A DNA stretch of 64,000 nt from Gigaspora rosea (GCA_003550325.1 QKWP01000632.1:79795-143794), one strand, 5' to 3'; positions 32,961-45,163 are shown, counted from the first letter of the stretch. Program-made: numbers and translations. The notes: generated from the letters alone by a model not told the origin.

Positions 32961-33756
32961 CTCCTTGAAACCACCTTTGATAATAGGTCTAAAGAACATT
33001 TATTAATCTTTTGTTTTAAGGCAAATAATCAGGTTCTTGAATATTTCTATTGTGCACTACTTTTGGCTTAGGAAGTTCTCAAACACCTCACTAAATGGAT
33101 CGGAAGAAATTTTAATTAGTCGGAAATTGAATAAATGAATCAAGTGAGTTACCATTGCGATGAACAGATACAAACCACCACTTTTCGTCAAAAATTTGTC
33201 ATTGATAAAGAACGCTCAAGCATTACAAACATAATAATAAACAATAAATTCTCACCAGGTTTCTATCCATCCAAAAAATAAATATTTTATTGTTAAGCTC
33301 GAAGCTTTTAAAACAAATAATTGATACCTTGATACGAAAATAATAAATACAGCACATCTTTTAAAAAATAATAATAAAAATAACATAAAAAACAAAACTT
33401 CTTCTTGTTGCTGTAAACAACTTTCGCTGATGATTCGATAAATTGATTTTGTTGCTGTTGCAATAAAAAATTTAAATTGTATAATCATTAAAAGGAGAGG
33501 CCGATACAACTAAAGTTGAAGCTTCGGAGTCAGTTGAATAGAATTATTTTTATTAGATTTTTTAGTTGTTTTAGGTGGTATAGTGAAGATTACAAACAAA
33601 AGAAAAGGAGGATGCTCAAGCATTTAATTCTATTAATATCATCATTGATTTTGATGCTTGAGCATAATTACGATCATTATTAAATCAATTGATTGAGATG
33701 CTTGAGAACACCTTTAATAAGTAGTATTATGCAACAAAATATTCAAAAACCTGAAT
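32961..33756. other. Intergenic DNA, no gene supported
   Basis: Contains AT-rich sequence with GATGCTTGAGAACA/GATGCTCAAGCAT pieces at 33612-33705. The minus frame at 33252-33509 shows hydrophobic composition only and no motif. Confidence 0.4.
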
Positions 33757-34180
33757 TAGTGTTACGAATCGGGCAAAAAATAATAATCGATTAGTTAGTT
33801 GGAAATTTTTAAAAATCTATTAATAGCTGATTATGTTTAACTAATCGATTAATCGATTAATCGATTAATCAGTTAATCGATTGGTCGATTAGTTGATTAA
33901 TCGACTAATCGATTAGTTAAATATCTGATATGTACTACAGTACGTACGATCGATCTCTACATATATTCATAGGTATATAGACAACTAATCGATTAACCAA
34001 CTAATCGAATAATCGATTAATTAGTTAATCAATTAATCGATTAGTTGAAAATCGATTAATCGATTAATCGATTAATCGATTAATCGATTAGTTGGTTAAT
34101 CGATTAAGATCGTGTTTGTAATAGTCAACCGATTAGATTAGTTGCCAACTCGATTAATCGATTTTCGATTCATATCACTA
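33757..34180. mobile_element. hAT-like element with TAATCGAT words
   Basis: The ends TAGTGTTACGAATCG and the complement of TAGTGATATGAATCG match at 13 of 15 positions. The flanking 8-mers ACCTGAAT and GCTTGAAA agree at 5 of 8, so the duplication has decayed. More than 20 copies of TTAATCGAT/ATCGATTAG fill both halves around a centre with ACTACAGTACGTACGATCG. No coding sequence. Confidence 0.65.
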
Positions 34181-34376
34181 GCTTGAAATAACTTACCTTA
34201 AAAGATTAATAAATGTTCTTTAGACAGTCGGAACTACGATAATTATGCTTTATTTAGGCCATTCGAAGTTAATTTGTCGGTTAGCAACACCCTCCTCCTT
34301 CCTCTTTGATGTCCCCCGGTAAAATGAACACACACACACATATATATATAATAAGTATAACCACGAAATAACGCTA

Positions 34377-34444
34377 AGGGGTGTGGTTTCGAATTTCGGC
34401 CTAAATTAAGCTTAATTCAGGTCGAAATTCGAAACAACTCCCCT
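34377..34444. repeat. 68-bp palindrome with AGGGGTGT ends
   Basis: AGGGGTGTGGTTTCGAATTT faces its complement around CCTAAATTAAGCTTAATTCA. Relatives are at 8365-8425 and 63740-63795. It is preceded by a (CA)n(TA)n microsatellite at 34329-34351. Confidence 0.55.
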
Positions 34445-34815
34445 ATGCGGGTATACGGGGTATATGGAAAATATAAAAAAATAATTTTTAAATTTTTTTT
34501 TTTTTATTTTGAATTTGCCGTAAAAAAAAAAAAAAATAAATAAATGTGGCAGATTATAATGAAATCCAGATTAAAATGAAATTATAGTATAAAATCTCGA
34601 AAACTAAATTTTTTTGGGTGCATTTTTTAGGGTAGGGGTTTAGGGTTAGGGTTAGTTTTAAAAAAAATTATAATAAACAAGTATTAGTGTGTTTTAGAAG
34701 GCTAGCAGGTTAAGTAGAAAATGTAGATTTCATTTTAAATTATGATCTGCGGCAATAAATATATAATTACTGAATTAAAAAGAACTACGTACGTGCGTAC
34801 GAATTTTATTTATTT

Positions 34816-35096
34816 GCGCGGGTAATACAAAAACTGATTTTGTAAATAAACTAAGTGCGTTAGATAAAAATTTAGGGTTAGGGCCTTAATGTTAGAGACT
34901 ATAGGGTTAAAATGATATTTACTACATGTAAAATTTCATTCCTGTCATTTTTAATTAGTGCACCAAGATCGATTTAAACATTAGTTTTTGCATATTTTCG
35001 CTTTTTTCTTCTTTTGCGCGTGTTGGGATTCTTTGATCCGGAATAGTCAAAATTTGCACTCTCCGATTGGCTATTTCCTCTCCAGGGTTTGTATTA
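34816..35096. mobile_element. MITE copy 2, GCGCGGGTAATAC ends
   Basis: Same order as 12951-13229, with left end GCGCGGGTAATACAAA and right end TTTGTATTACCGCC. It contains TTAGGGTTAGGGCCTTAATG, TAGTGCACCAAGATCGATTT and GATCCGGAATAGTCAAAATT. The plus frame 34988-35194 reads through it and is not a gene. Confidence 0.65.
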
Positions 35097-35130
35097 CCGC
35101 CCAAATTCGTGATCTAGTGATATCGAAATT

Positions 35131-36105
35131 TTGGTCCAAGTTCCTATTGGCCGAATGTAAATTTTGTCTCTCATTGAATGAAATAATGAAATAGGATGAC
35201 TTAAAAATTAATGTAAAAAGTATCGATTCGAATAATTGATTTGTAATTGCTATTTCCGTAAAAGTTACATGTTTATTTAAATATTTCTTCTTACTTATTA
35301 ATACTAGTTTAGCTCTTCACAATCGAACAAAAAAGAAACGCATCGGAAGCTCTTTTTTCAGCAGTTTTTCTTGAATCATTTCATTGCTAACTGAAATATA
35401 TATGAGAGGATAGCCAAGTAGGAACTATATTTTTATTTTTTATTTATTTCTCTGTATTTATTTTTTTAAATTATTTTTTTAAATTATTTTTTTTATTTTT
35501 TAAATTATTTTTATTTTTTTAAAATTATTTTTTATTTATTTTTTTCTAATTCGTTTTAATTTATTTTTAAATTATTTCTTTTTTATTTTAAAAGATAAAA
35601 TTAAGACGAATTAAAAAAAATAATAATAAAGTAATTTAAAAAAATAAACAATAATTTAAAAAAAAAAATTAAAAAAATAATTTAAAAAAATAATTAAAAA
35701 AAAAGAGAGAGAGTGCGAGAAAAAAAAAAAAAAAAAACCGAGAAAAAAAAATAAAAAAAAAGAAGAAAAAAAATAAAAAAAATGAGAAAAATAAATAAAA
35801 AATAAAAATTTTAGTTCCTACCTGGCTGTCCTCTCATATATATTTATTTCAGTTTGCGATGAAATGGTTCAAGAAAAACTGCTGAAAAAAGAGCATTTTT
35901 TTTATTCGATTGTGAAGAGCTAGAGAACTAGCATTAATGAGTAAGAAGAAATATTTAAATAAACATGTAACTTTTACGAAATAACAATTACAAATAAATT
36001 ATAGGAATTGATACTTTTTTACATTAATTTTTAAGTTATCCGATCAGTGATTTATTTCATTCAATGAGAGACAAAATTTACATTCGGCCAATAGGAATTT
36101 GGGAA
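35131..36105. mobile_element. Large foldback with A/T-rich centre
   Basis: Arms of about 300 bp: the left runs TTCCTATTGGCCGAATGTAA to GAGAGGATAGCCAAGTAGGA (35141-35424), and its complement lies at 35815-36098. The 390-bp loop is T-runs then A-runs, itself roughly self-complementary. Outer ends and target duplication are unclear. No gene. Confidence 0.7.
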
Positions 36106-36140
36106 TTAGTAAACCCAAAGTTCCGATCTGTGATCGCTGC

Positions 36141-36623
36141 TGTTACGAGGAGAATCGTACAATCCTTCACTTTACGATACAAGAGATGACAAGAAGGCGA
36201 CTCGCCAGAGGTGTGACTTGGTGATTTAACACGATTTATTGTAAATACAAGGGGATACAGGGAAAATCTGACTTTATAATTATATATGAAGTCCAGATAT
36301 AAGATAATCCGAAGATTTCTTCTGCAGAAGAACTAAAACAACCTCCTTTTTGTACTTTACAAAATGTTATGGGAAACACTAATCTAACAATTTAGAATAT
36401 TATAGAAACTACAAGATGGTACTCTATCTACGACGCTATCATGCGTATAATACGATTGATTGTTTGATTTCTAAATCATTCCGCCGTAAGCTGAACCCTG
36501 AGCATGCATGATGATTATGCACGATTAATTATATGCAGAATCAGTTCATACCGATTGTCATATGAAATGTGGCGCAGTATAATTTAGATAATCATCAGGA
36601 AATATCACGTTTACCCTGTAACA
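36141..36623 (-). repeat. 3' LTR (relative to the minus-strand element)
   Basis: Aligned by eye with 39769-40251, it is the same length with scattered substitutions, many of them C/T or G/A. Both contain ACAATCCTTCACTTTACGAT, CTTGGTGATTTAACACGATT and GAAATGTGGCGCAGTATAAT. Confidence 0.9.
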
Positions 36624-36841
36624 CTCGCCCACGCTTATTTTATGCATCCCACGCATAAAAATCTGAGTTTGATTAACAACGAAGAGACTGTGACCCAGGC
36701 AATGACGTAGTAACCAGTCGGTAAGTATGGGGTGTGGAAAGGAATAGAAATGGGTATGAGATATTGCTGACGTATTTGTGGGAAAGAATTGGGTAAATAT
36801 TACAAAATTTTGGTTAAGTAGGTATGCGGCGTAAGGGGTAG

Positions 36842-37059
36842 TTATATAAGAGATAAAGGGTGAGAGGTTGTTCTTCTTTTCTTTGCAACTAATTCATCGT
36901 AAGTTCTAGTAAGACTTCGGTAATTGTCGTCAATTGGTGATGTTATTTCTCCATGATCACGTGTATAGTGAACAAAGTTCACGATCGAACCAAAATTCAA
37001 CTTCAAAATCTTGAATAGTTGATATGTATATTTGATGCCCGATTCTTGATCTATCTTAA
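36842..37059 (-). other. Exon-like frame inside the LTR element
   Basis: After an acceptor-like TTATTTTCAG on the minus strand, 72 codons are open, with DQESGIKYTYQLFKIL and HGEITSPIDDNYRSL and ending at TAA. I do not recognise it; composition is normal for a protein. It could be a captured host exon or the tail of the retroelement. Confidence 0.3.
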
Positions 37060-37619
37060 CTGAAAATAAAAAATCAGTGAGTAATTACTACAATTATACA
37101 ATGAGTGGGCTAATACTTATCTATGGACCAGGGGCCGTATAAAGACCTCAAGCTAATGAACTACCAATTTTCCTGTTTTTTCTTTCTAGTGCTGTGCCGC
37201 GTACAGTACTATACGTACTGTATTGTACGCTAAAATTTTTTCAAGTATCATATAAATAGCACATCATTATTCCTTTCTATTTAAATTTTGTATAGTTCTC
37301 TTTTTCTTATTATATTTTTACTATGCATTCATTAATATCATTTGGATGACTCATTACGATATTCGTTTACTTTCCTTTTTCCCTATTAGACCGACAAGAA
37401 CACATATACACCTGTGTATACGCAATATCGGAGACTATCAATGCGGGCTTTTTGTATCAGTCTATGCCGTTTTAACACTCCCCCGGCAGTGCCTTTCACT
37501 ACCGCATGTGTTGCAGGTTCTTTGGCAAAGGCTTTTATGCCAACCTGGCCACTCTCTTTCTGAAAAATTATAGTCCAACGAATATCAAAATCATCTCTCT
37601 CTTTTTTCAATAGTAATAG

Positions 37620-37931
37620 GAATTATCGTATGAAATCCTTTACCCACTTGGTACATTCTATGAGAGGTGAACGGTATCTATTACCTTCACTCATATCTCA
37701 GAACCACGCTGGGGTATAGTTTCTTGTGACTATTCCCTTGTACTTCGAAATAATTATGTCCAGGCAATGCACTTNGAATTATCGTATGAAATCCTTTACC
37801 CACTTGGTACATTCTATGAGAGGTGAACGGTATCTATTACCTTCACTCATATCTCAGAACCACGCCGGGGTATAGTTTCTTGGGACTATTCACTTGTACT
37901 TCGAAATAATTATGTCCAGGCAATGCATTTT
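37620..37931. repeat. 156-bp tandem duplication meeting at an ambiguous base
   Basis: 37620-37775 and 37776-37931 are near-identical, starting GAATTATCGTATGAAATCCT and ending AGGCAATGCA. The only N of the window is at 37775, exactly at the junction. Part of the unit is shared with 17705-17785. Confidence 0.85.
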
Positions 37932-38763
37932 TCTTGATCGTAACATATTATCAATTTCTAGAAATTGCCTTTTGATTTCATGTATTTTTTCATTCCAAAA
38001 TCCTACGATTTATCCCATTTGACATAATTTTATCCGCCAATAATTTCATCAGTACTGTTTAACTTTTATGACAACCGAATTTTTCTACTTATCACATAAC
38101 CCCAAAATTACTCATTAGTAAATCCATCTTTGCTTCTACGAATAAATAATTTGAATTCGTATGGATTATCCATTATGAATAAATAATTCCTTTTCTATCG
38201 ACCTATTAAGTAATTTTCTGCTGCTTGCGCTTCACTGATAACCGTTGGAAATAGTTCTGTATTTCTGGTCAGTAATGTTGGTCTTAAAATTTACGGGGTG
38301 GAAGAATTGTTGATGTATTTGTCTGTTCACCAACTTCGATAATTAAAGAAAATCTTGCGAAAATTCGTCATGGATCCATGAATATGACCAATTTGTTAAA
38401 GCATCATAGCCGGATTTTGACCCAAAAAGTATATAATTAAATAATTTTTTTTTTTTTTTAAGGGTCAACTTCTTTGGTAAACGCGAGTAAAATGTAAACG
38501 AAGCCAATGAGCTTCCTTTTTTAATTAAATGAGTTCAAGGTATTTTGCTAATTCATCGAAAAGAGATTCATAAGCAATACGCATAAGCTCAAAATTTAAT
38601 AGTGCATTATAGTTTCGAGTAAGAATATTCCTCCATAGATATAATAATTTCAAATTGTTGTACAAAAAAATTTTTTAAATTAAGTGTTTTAATGTTATCC
38701 TTGTCCTTACTAATATTTACCAAATCAATACGAAAGCATAAAGATCTATATTATTATTTTTCT

Positions 38764-39710
38764 GCAAGGCAATTTCTTGCGAAATGCCCAAATTCCTCGC
38801 AATTAAAACATTGTGGGCCTTTTCGTTCCACTGGGAATCTTTCTTTCACTGACCGATTATTATTATTACTATTTAGCTTTTCAGCTAAATCTGCATAGTT
38901 TAATGACATTTCCTCGATTTTCTTCTTAGGCATACAATCTCTAATGTAATGCCCTATTTCCCCACATTTGTAACACTAGGGCCCCTTTTTCTGAAACAAC
39001 GATTGGCCTTCATTTCCGGATTTTTCTAACTTATGGGCTAATGCCGCGTAGTTTAGCGCCATTTCATCAATTATCCTTTTCATATCACTTAACTCGTTCT
39101 TCGCTTTAGTTGTTCTAAATTATGCTGGCCATAATAGTTGCCTGCTTCCACCCTCCTAGCTGCAGCTACTGCATCGCTCAAACTTTTGGGTGCGGTAACG
39201 GCGACTAATGCAGCATTCATGCCCTTTAATCCACCTAAAAATGTTCTTACTATATATGCGTCTAGGAGACCGTTATTAGTATTCACACGATTTAATAATC
39301 TTTTAAACTTGTTAGCGTATGTATCCACCTTTTCATGTTCTTGTTGGGTCAAGGAATTAAGCTCAAGCTGCCAACGATGTTGTTTTTCCAGAGGCGCGAA
39401 CTGTTCCACAAAAAGGTGATAAAAACTTTTTCTTCTTTCAACTTCATCCTCACTTCTGGTTTTCCAATAAGAAATATTAATTCTTTCTTCTTTATACCAA
39501 TCAGCTGCTGCTTCTTTTAGGTATCCCAAGGCAATTTTTAATCTACGGTCTCCATTCCAATTGTTAGCTTCGGCGGCTCATTCGAAATCATCAAACCATT
39601 CAATGGGATCCTCATCTTCTGTACCAAAAAAACATTTAATTCGTACGTCCTTGGAACTTGATCTACCGGACATCATTTCCATAAACTCCTTGAATTGTTC
39701 GGCGTTCATA
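38764..39710 (-). pseudogene. Retrotransposon gag with two CCHC zinc knuckles
   Basis: The start ATG at 39710 reads MNAEQFKEFMEMMSG, then EDEDPIEWFDDFE, a TGA stop at 39580-39578, then AAEANNWN, GYLKEAAADWYKEE, a Q-rich helical core, LNRVNTN, FLGGLKGMN and AARRVEAGNYYG to a stop at 39089. Further on, in other frames, come CYKCGEIGHYIRDC (about 38973-38932) and CFNCEEFGHFARNC (about 38806-38765), both C-x2-C-x4-H-x4-C. The order, capsid-like domain then knuckles, is standard for gag, which packages element RNA in cytoplasmic particles. The stop and the frameshift make it inactive. It lies immediately downstream of the 5' LTR. Confidence 0.85.
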
Positions 39711-39768
39711 TTTACGATTTCTGTAGATTTTTGAAGTTAGAAGTTCTAATCTCACAGTCACCACCAAA

Positions 39769-40251
39769 TGTTACGGAGAGAATCGTACAATCCTTCACTT
39801 TACGATATAAGAGATGACAAGAAAGCAACTCGCCAGAGGCATGACTTGGTGATTTAACACGATTTATTATAAATACAAGGGATACAGGGAAAATCTGACT
39901 TTATTATTATATCTGAAGTCCAGATATAAGATAATCCGAAGATTTCTTCCGCAGAAGAACTAAAACAACCTCCTTTTTATACTTTACAAAATGTTATGGG
40001 AAACACTAATCTAACAATTTAGAATATTATAGAAACTACAAGATGGTAATCTATCTACGATGCTATCATGCGTATAATACGATTGATTGTTTGATTTCTA
40101 AATCATACTACCATAAGCCGAACCCCGAGCGTGCATGATCGATTATGCACGATTAATTATATGCAGAATCGGTTCATACCGATTGTCATATGAAATGTGG
40201 CGCAGTATAATTTAGATAATCATCGGGAAATATCACGTTTACCCTGTGACA
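39769..40251 (-). repeat. 5' LTR (relative to the minus-strand element)
   Basis: Pair of 36141-36623. Immediately inside, the minus strand reads TTTGGTGGTGACTGTGAGAT, the usual place of the tRNA primer-binding site; the TGG that would pair with tRNA CCA is present. Confidence 0.9.
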
Positions 40252-40811
40252 CTGCATACAACACTTTAAATTGATGCAGATCCCAATCACTAGATCATGA
40301 GAATTTTGGCTGTAAAAAATTGGTACGTACGTACTAAGTTCTTTTTCCTGGATGAATGCATTATAAAATTATTTATTTATTCAATTTTTTTTTTTTTTGC
40401 TCCTCTGAGGAATTTAATCTGATGAATTTAACGTTAACTACTGAATCAAAAAAATTTATAATAGATTTACTACTTTAAAAATAATTTGTTTATTTTATAT
40501 GTTCGTTTTATTTGCTCCCTTCCTCCTCTCTTCTGAGAACCCAGGAAGGTGATGTAAAAAAACGAAGAGTAAAATCAAAAAAAAATAAATAAAATAATAA
40601 ATAAATAATAAATTAATATTAATTTAAATTAAGATAATTGTTTATTATAAAATATGTTTATGACTATTTTGCACCTATTATATGTTTTTCTTAGTTTTTT
40701 ATAAATTTTAGTACAAATTTTTCATGTTTGTGTTAGTACTTAACGTTATAATTAAGATCTGGGAAGGACCAATTTTAAAATGATGCAATATAAGTAGTAA
40801 ACTGTAAATAT

Positions 40812-40932
40812 CAGGGATGGCATGTCACTATGTCCAATTTGTTTCAATTTTTTTTGGACATATGTCCATTTTCAATTGGAATATGTCCAAAAAAAATTGA
40901 AACCAATTGGACATAGTGACATGCCATTCTAG
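40812..40932. mobile_element. hAT-like MITE with TGTCCAATT words
   Basis: The ends CAGGGATGGCATGTCACTAT and the complement (CCATTCTAG at the right, diverged in the last bases) are flanked by GTAAATAT and GTAAATAC (7 of 8). It is almost wholly palindromic, with TGTCCAATT/TATGTCCA words. Confidence 0.8.
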
Positions 40933-41160
40933 GTAAATACATTTAGTAAAAGTAAAATTAAATATTAAAATTAAATATAATAAATTATAAATTGAAATTA
41001 AATAATAAAAATAAAATAAAGTATAAAATTAAAAGTTATTTATTATAATAAATTATAAATATTTTTGGTTTATAATAAAAATTATATTGTATAATACCTA
41101 ATACTAAATAACTTTTGATATAATCACATATTTGTGTAAAATAAACTGAGTGATTATAGA

Positions 41161-42123
41161 CAGTGATGTCACTTGGTTATTTGGCCGGCCAATGGCCGCG
41201 GCCATTGGCCGAGGCCAAAAGGCCAAAAATATAAATTTCATTTTTGGCCGAAACGGCCAAATAAAACTAGTAATTTGATTGGTTAAATCTTCACTTAAGT
41301 AATTTTTCTATATAACTTACTAAACCTTTGTTTATTAAACCTTTGCTCAAATTACTTATTAAACCTTTGTTCAAATTATACTTTTATATAACTTTTTAAA
41401 CCTTCGCTTAAATTATTTTTATATAGTTTATTAAACTTTCACTTAAATTATTTTTATATAAGTTATTAAACCTTCACTTAAATTATTTTTTATATAATTT
41501 ATTAACTTTCGCTAGATTTTTTTTTATATAGCTTAACAATTATTACTTAAGTTATCTTATATATTAATATGCTTTCAAAACGAACTTTCAAGCAAACTAT
41601 TATAATTAAAAAAGAACTTGAAAAGAATCGTTAGATTTAATTATTCTTTCACGTATAGTTAAATATCGATCCGTTCTATAAGTTTTATTAATTCCAATAG
41701 TTCGTCAATTTCTTTATCGCAACTTTAGTAATAGCACATGAAAATAGATAACTATAGTGTTAATTAACTTTTTTTGGGAAGGTAATATACAATAAATACA
41801 ATTCAAGAATATTGGTTCTTATAGTTAATAGTGTGGCTTTAAACAAAACCAGTACGTATATGTAATATATATTAACATTAGTATGCATATAATACAGTAT
41901 TTTTATATACATTTCTTTTTTATTACTATACAGAGAAATTTGGCCACTTGGCCGTTTGGCCATTTGGCCATTGGCCAACGGCCATATCGGCCAAATAATT
42001 TTTATTGGCCTGGCCAATTGACATTCAACTTTGGCCGCAAAATTTTGGCCATTTTGGCCAAATAATTATATATTGGCCGATGGCCAATTAAATTTTCTTT
42101 GGCCGATTAAATTGCCATCACTG
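41161..42123. mobile_element. 963-bp hAT-like element with GGCCA words
   Basis: The ends CAGTGATGTCA and the complement of CAGTGATGGCA are flanked by the perfect 8-bp duplication ATTATAGA (41153-41160, 42124-42131). GGCCAATGGCC-type words occupy the first 110 and last 180 bases. The interior from about 41300 to 41740 is homologous to 29900-30580 of the GGGTC-word element (minisatellite, ORF relic, AGTTCGTCAATTTCTTTA block). Confidence 0.9.
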
Positions 42124-42131
42124 ATTATAGA

Positions 42132-44538
42132 GGAGGAAAACTATTTAATTGACAAATAACGTAAATCCATGCAAAACATAAATATAGAATACTTTTTTCT
42201 TTACAGTATCGCAGGTTGAATAAGTATTAGGTAATATCGGGATACAAAATTTCCAATATGTACCCAAATGTTTACTACAGATCCGCCAAAAACCTGTAGA
42301 ATATTAATACATTTCGGATAGTGTTATTAGTCGAAATTGGTTTAAGTTACGTAGAAATATTTCGACTTTCTAAATTAGTGACGAAATTCTAAAATAATGT
42401 CGAAATTCCAAATAGTGTCGAAATGTCTAAATAATATCGGAATGTCTAAACTAATGTTGAAATGTTTGAATTAAAATTTATACAGTAGATTTAAAAATGT
42501 ATTATTGTATATCAAAAATAGGATAAAATTTAAAATTCATTTATCGTTATTTGCAAATTGATATTGTCATTGACAAAGATAAATTACAGAATTTAGCAGA
42601 TTACATTCTACACTATAATTACCAAAGATTCAACAACAATTGATTGAACTTACAAGTTGACTCTTAGTCATAATATTTATTTAATCAAATATTCAGGCAT
42701 TTAGTCATACGTACAATATTCATTTAATCAAACATTTTAGCATTTACATTTTGAAATATATTTAGACACTCAACTGTCTAAATATTTGACTAAATGTGAT
42801 AAATGTTATATGAATCTATGTAAGAAAAATATCGGAAGGTAGATAGATTAGAATCAGTTTCTCTGATATCTTATTCTTAGGCTAAGAGTAAGATATCGGA
42901 AAAACTGGGTATTATATCCACCTTCCGATACTTTCCGATTTATTCGATCTGCTTATATCTGATATGTTGATATGATGTTAAAAAATTTATGTCCAAGTTT
43001 CGGAAAAAGGTTTCGACATTCGATGAGGTTTCGAAACTATAATCCAAAACACGAAACTTCTGGATTTGCAAAAAAAAAAAAAAGAATTCGGCGCCAAGTA
43101 TAATCCACTTATACTCTTTTATATCAAACTAACCAAAAATTCATATCTATTTTTTTTTTTTTAAAAAAAAAAAATACGCCCCAAAAATTTGACTTCAGGC
43201 GTGACAATAATAAAATAAAAAAAAAAGATAATAAGATAATACATTATAAATAATTTATTTATATGATTTTATTTTATTTACAAATATTGTGTAACTTTTT
43301 ACTTCATCTAAAGAACTCACTATTTTATATACATTATAGATATTTTATTTATATGATTTTATTTTATTAATTATATAACAGATCTTGTGTAATCTTGTTG
43401 TTTTCTCTAAAAGAACTCACTTTTTTATATACAGTATAGCAAAAATGAATTATCCTATTTCGGTTGTATAGCCTGAAACGGTGATAAAAAACTATTGGTG
43501 ACTGGAGCTCATATAATGTGGGACCGATATTTTGAAAAAAAAATACAGTATGATTTTATAGTCAAAAATGTCTATTATTAAGATTTTGGTCTTATACGTG
43601 TAGTAATATATCTATTGCACAAATTTAATAGTATATCACAAATTGTACTTTCAATCGATTTTATACAAGAATTATTTTTTATGATAAATCGGAGATAACT
43701 ATAGATTTCGATTCAAATATGCCAGTTTGAGTTATTTATAGCTTGGCAATGTAAAACACATCAATGAAATAAGGAAATACTCTCTTAAAATTTTCTTTGG
43801 ACGACACGCTAATAGTTCAGTTAACGTCGCATCAGAATTTTTTTCTCATCATAATGACTTTGAAGAACTCCCTCTTGCATTTCTTTGCGATAAAAAACGG
43901 CAAAACTTATAAGGATGGGTAGTTTTAGTTGAACGTAAATAAAGTTACTAGCAAGCTGTAGCACCAGTAAACAGCAAAGAAGGAAACTCAAGAAGAGCTG
44001 AAGAAAGTTAATGTTTATTATTTTATTTTTTGTTACCTTTTGATAATTCTCTAATAGTTCCTAATAATTCCTAACAGTTAAATCAATTACTCTATTTATT
44101 TTAAAGCGTATTTACGTTTTCAACGCAATATTAAAGCTAAGAAATCTATACTGAACACAATGCTATCATTACTTTTTGGTATGTACCGTCTTTTAGCATC
44201 TTTACGAGTAAATTCATGACTTATTCGCGTATAAGTTAAATTAATACTATACATACCTGATACAGTAAGTTTAAATCAGCACAATAAAAGCTTTTAGATA
44301 TTCGGAAATTACTTATTATAATCGATAACATATATTAAATTAACAAAACTCGGAATTTGGTAGCTCTTGCATGGTGATTCGTAAGTTATCACCCGGCAAC
44401 TTTATACGATCAAGCTATTAAAACTTATTTTCAGTGATAATGCAATCTGCCAAATACAGTAACTTTTTTTTATTTAGCAAATAACGTAATTACTCTTAAA
44501 GGACCGAGTTCTGGCGGCCCGATCGCGCAAGCTATCGT
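42132..44538. other. Intergenic DNA with one hairpin
   Basis: A hairpin at 42830-42935 pairs ATCGGAAGGT...GATATCTTATTCTTAG with its complement. A repeated phrase, CGAAATGTCTAAAT/CGAAATTCTAAA, lies at 42370-42470. A repeated TATATGATTTTATTTTATT...AAGAACTCACT unit lies at 43259-43440. No coding frame with a motif is present in these 2.4 kb. Confidence 0.45.
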
Positions 44539-45163
44539 TGTTACGGACGGAATTATATTCATCACCAATTGTTATGAACGGAATTATATTCATCACCAAT
44601 TATTACGAACGGAATTTTATTACGGACGGAATTATATTCACCGACAAAATTCGACATGAGTGAACCAAAACATCGAAAATAGTGGTAAGGCAACTCGTCA
44701 AAGGCGTGACTATGGTGATTTTGAGATGTTGTTTATATTTAGCTCTTATGTATCCCTTCCTCGCATATGAGTCAGAGCCAGTGAATTTTAGTGGTAGCAA
44801 AAATAGCTCGACCGATATCACGACAACTACATAACCAAATCTGACCAAAATTGTTTTATTTTAATTTTATAGATCTATAGAATTAAAATAAAACAATTTT
44901 GGTCAGATTTGTTTATGTGGTTGTCGTGATATCGCTCGTGTTATTTTTTTGCTACTACTAAAATCCACTGGCTCTGATATGAGTATCATCAATCTTATTC
45001 GAGTCCTTTAAGTAACTTTAAAAGGCTTAAACATAAATGTTTTACCGTTAATTTTTAGTGGTTCGGTCCGATAAATTTCCATATGCCATCTATATTTCCG
45101 AGACATGATTTGTGTGCGTGTGTGTGACTAGATCTTCAGAAATGACACTTTTACCCCGTGACA
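44539..45163 (-). mobile_element. Solo LTR related to the 36141-40251 element
   Basis: Starts TGTTACGGACGG and ends CCCCGTGACA. It shares GGCAACTCGTCAAAGGCGTG and GGTGATTT with the 483-bp LTRs. The 5' part carries three tandem copies of ACGGAATTATATTCATCACC. The flanks are TCGT/TCGG. It is interrupted by the 204-bp foldback at 44773-44976. Confidence 0.65.
44773..44976. mobile_element. 204-bp hAT-like foldback
   Basis: The ends CAGAGCCAGTGAATTTTAGT and the complement are flanked by the perfect 8-bp duplication ATATGAGT (44765-44772, 44977-44984). The arms of about 100 bp meet near ATAGATCTAT. The frame at 44603-44848 reads through it and is not a gene. Confidence 0.9.

Larger units (their letters stand above)
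36141..40251 (-). mobile_element. Decayed LTR retrotransposon
   Basis: LTRs of 483 bp each at 36141-36623 and 39769-40251 start TGTTACG and end GTRACA. The flank is CTGC on both sides (36137-36140, 40252-40255), a 4-bp duplication. The minus-strand gag remnant next to the right LTR gives the orientation. At 4.1 kb it is short: no protease, reverse transcriptase, RNase H or integrase motif could be read between 36624 and 38760, so pol is largely deleted. Gag with CCHC knuckles fits Metaviridae (gypsy) or pseudoviruses; gypsy is favoured, not proven. Confidence 0.85.

Noticed and set aside
32012..33071. Overlapping frames on both strands
   Set aside because: They follow the period of the degenerate minisatellite and lack domains.
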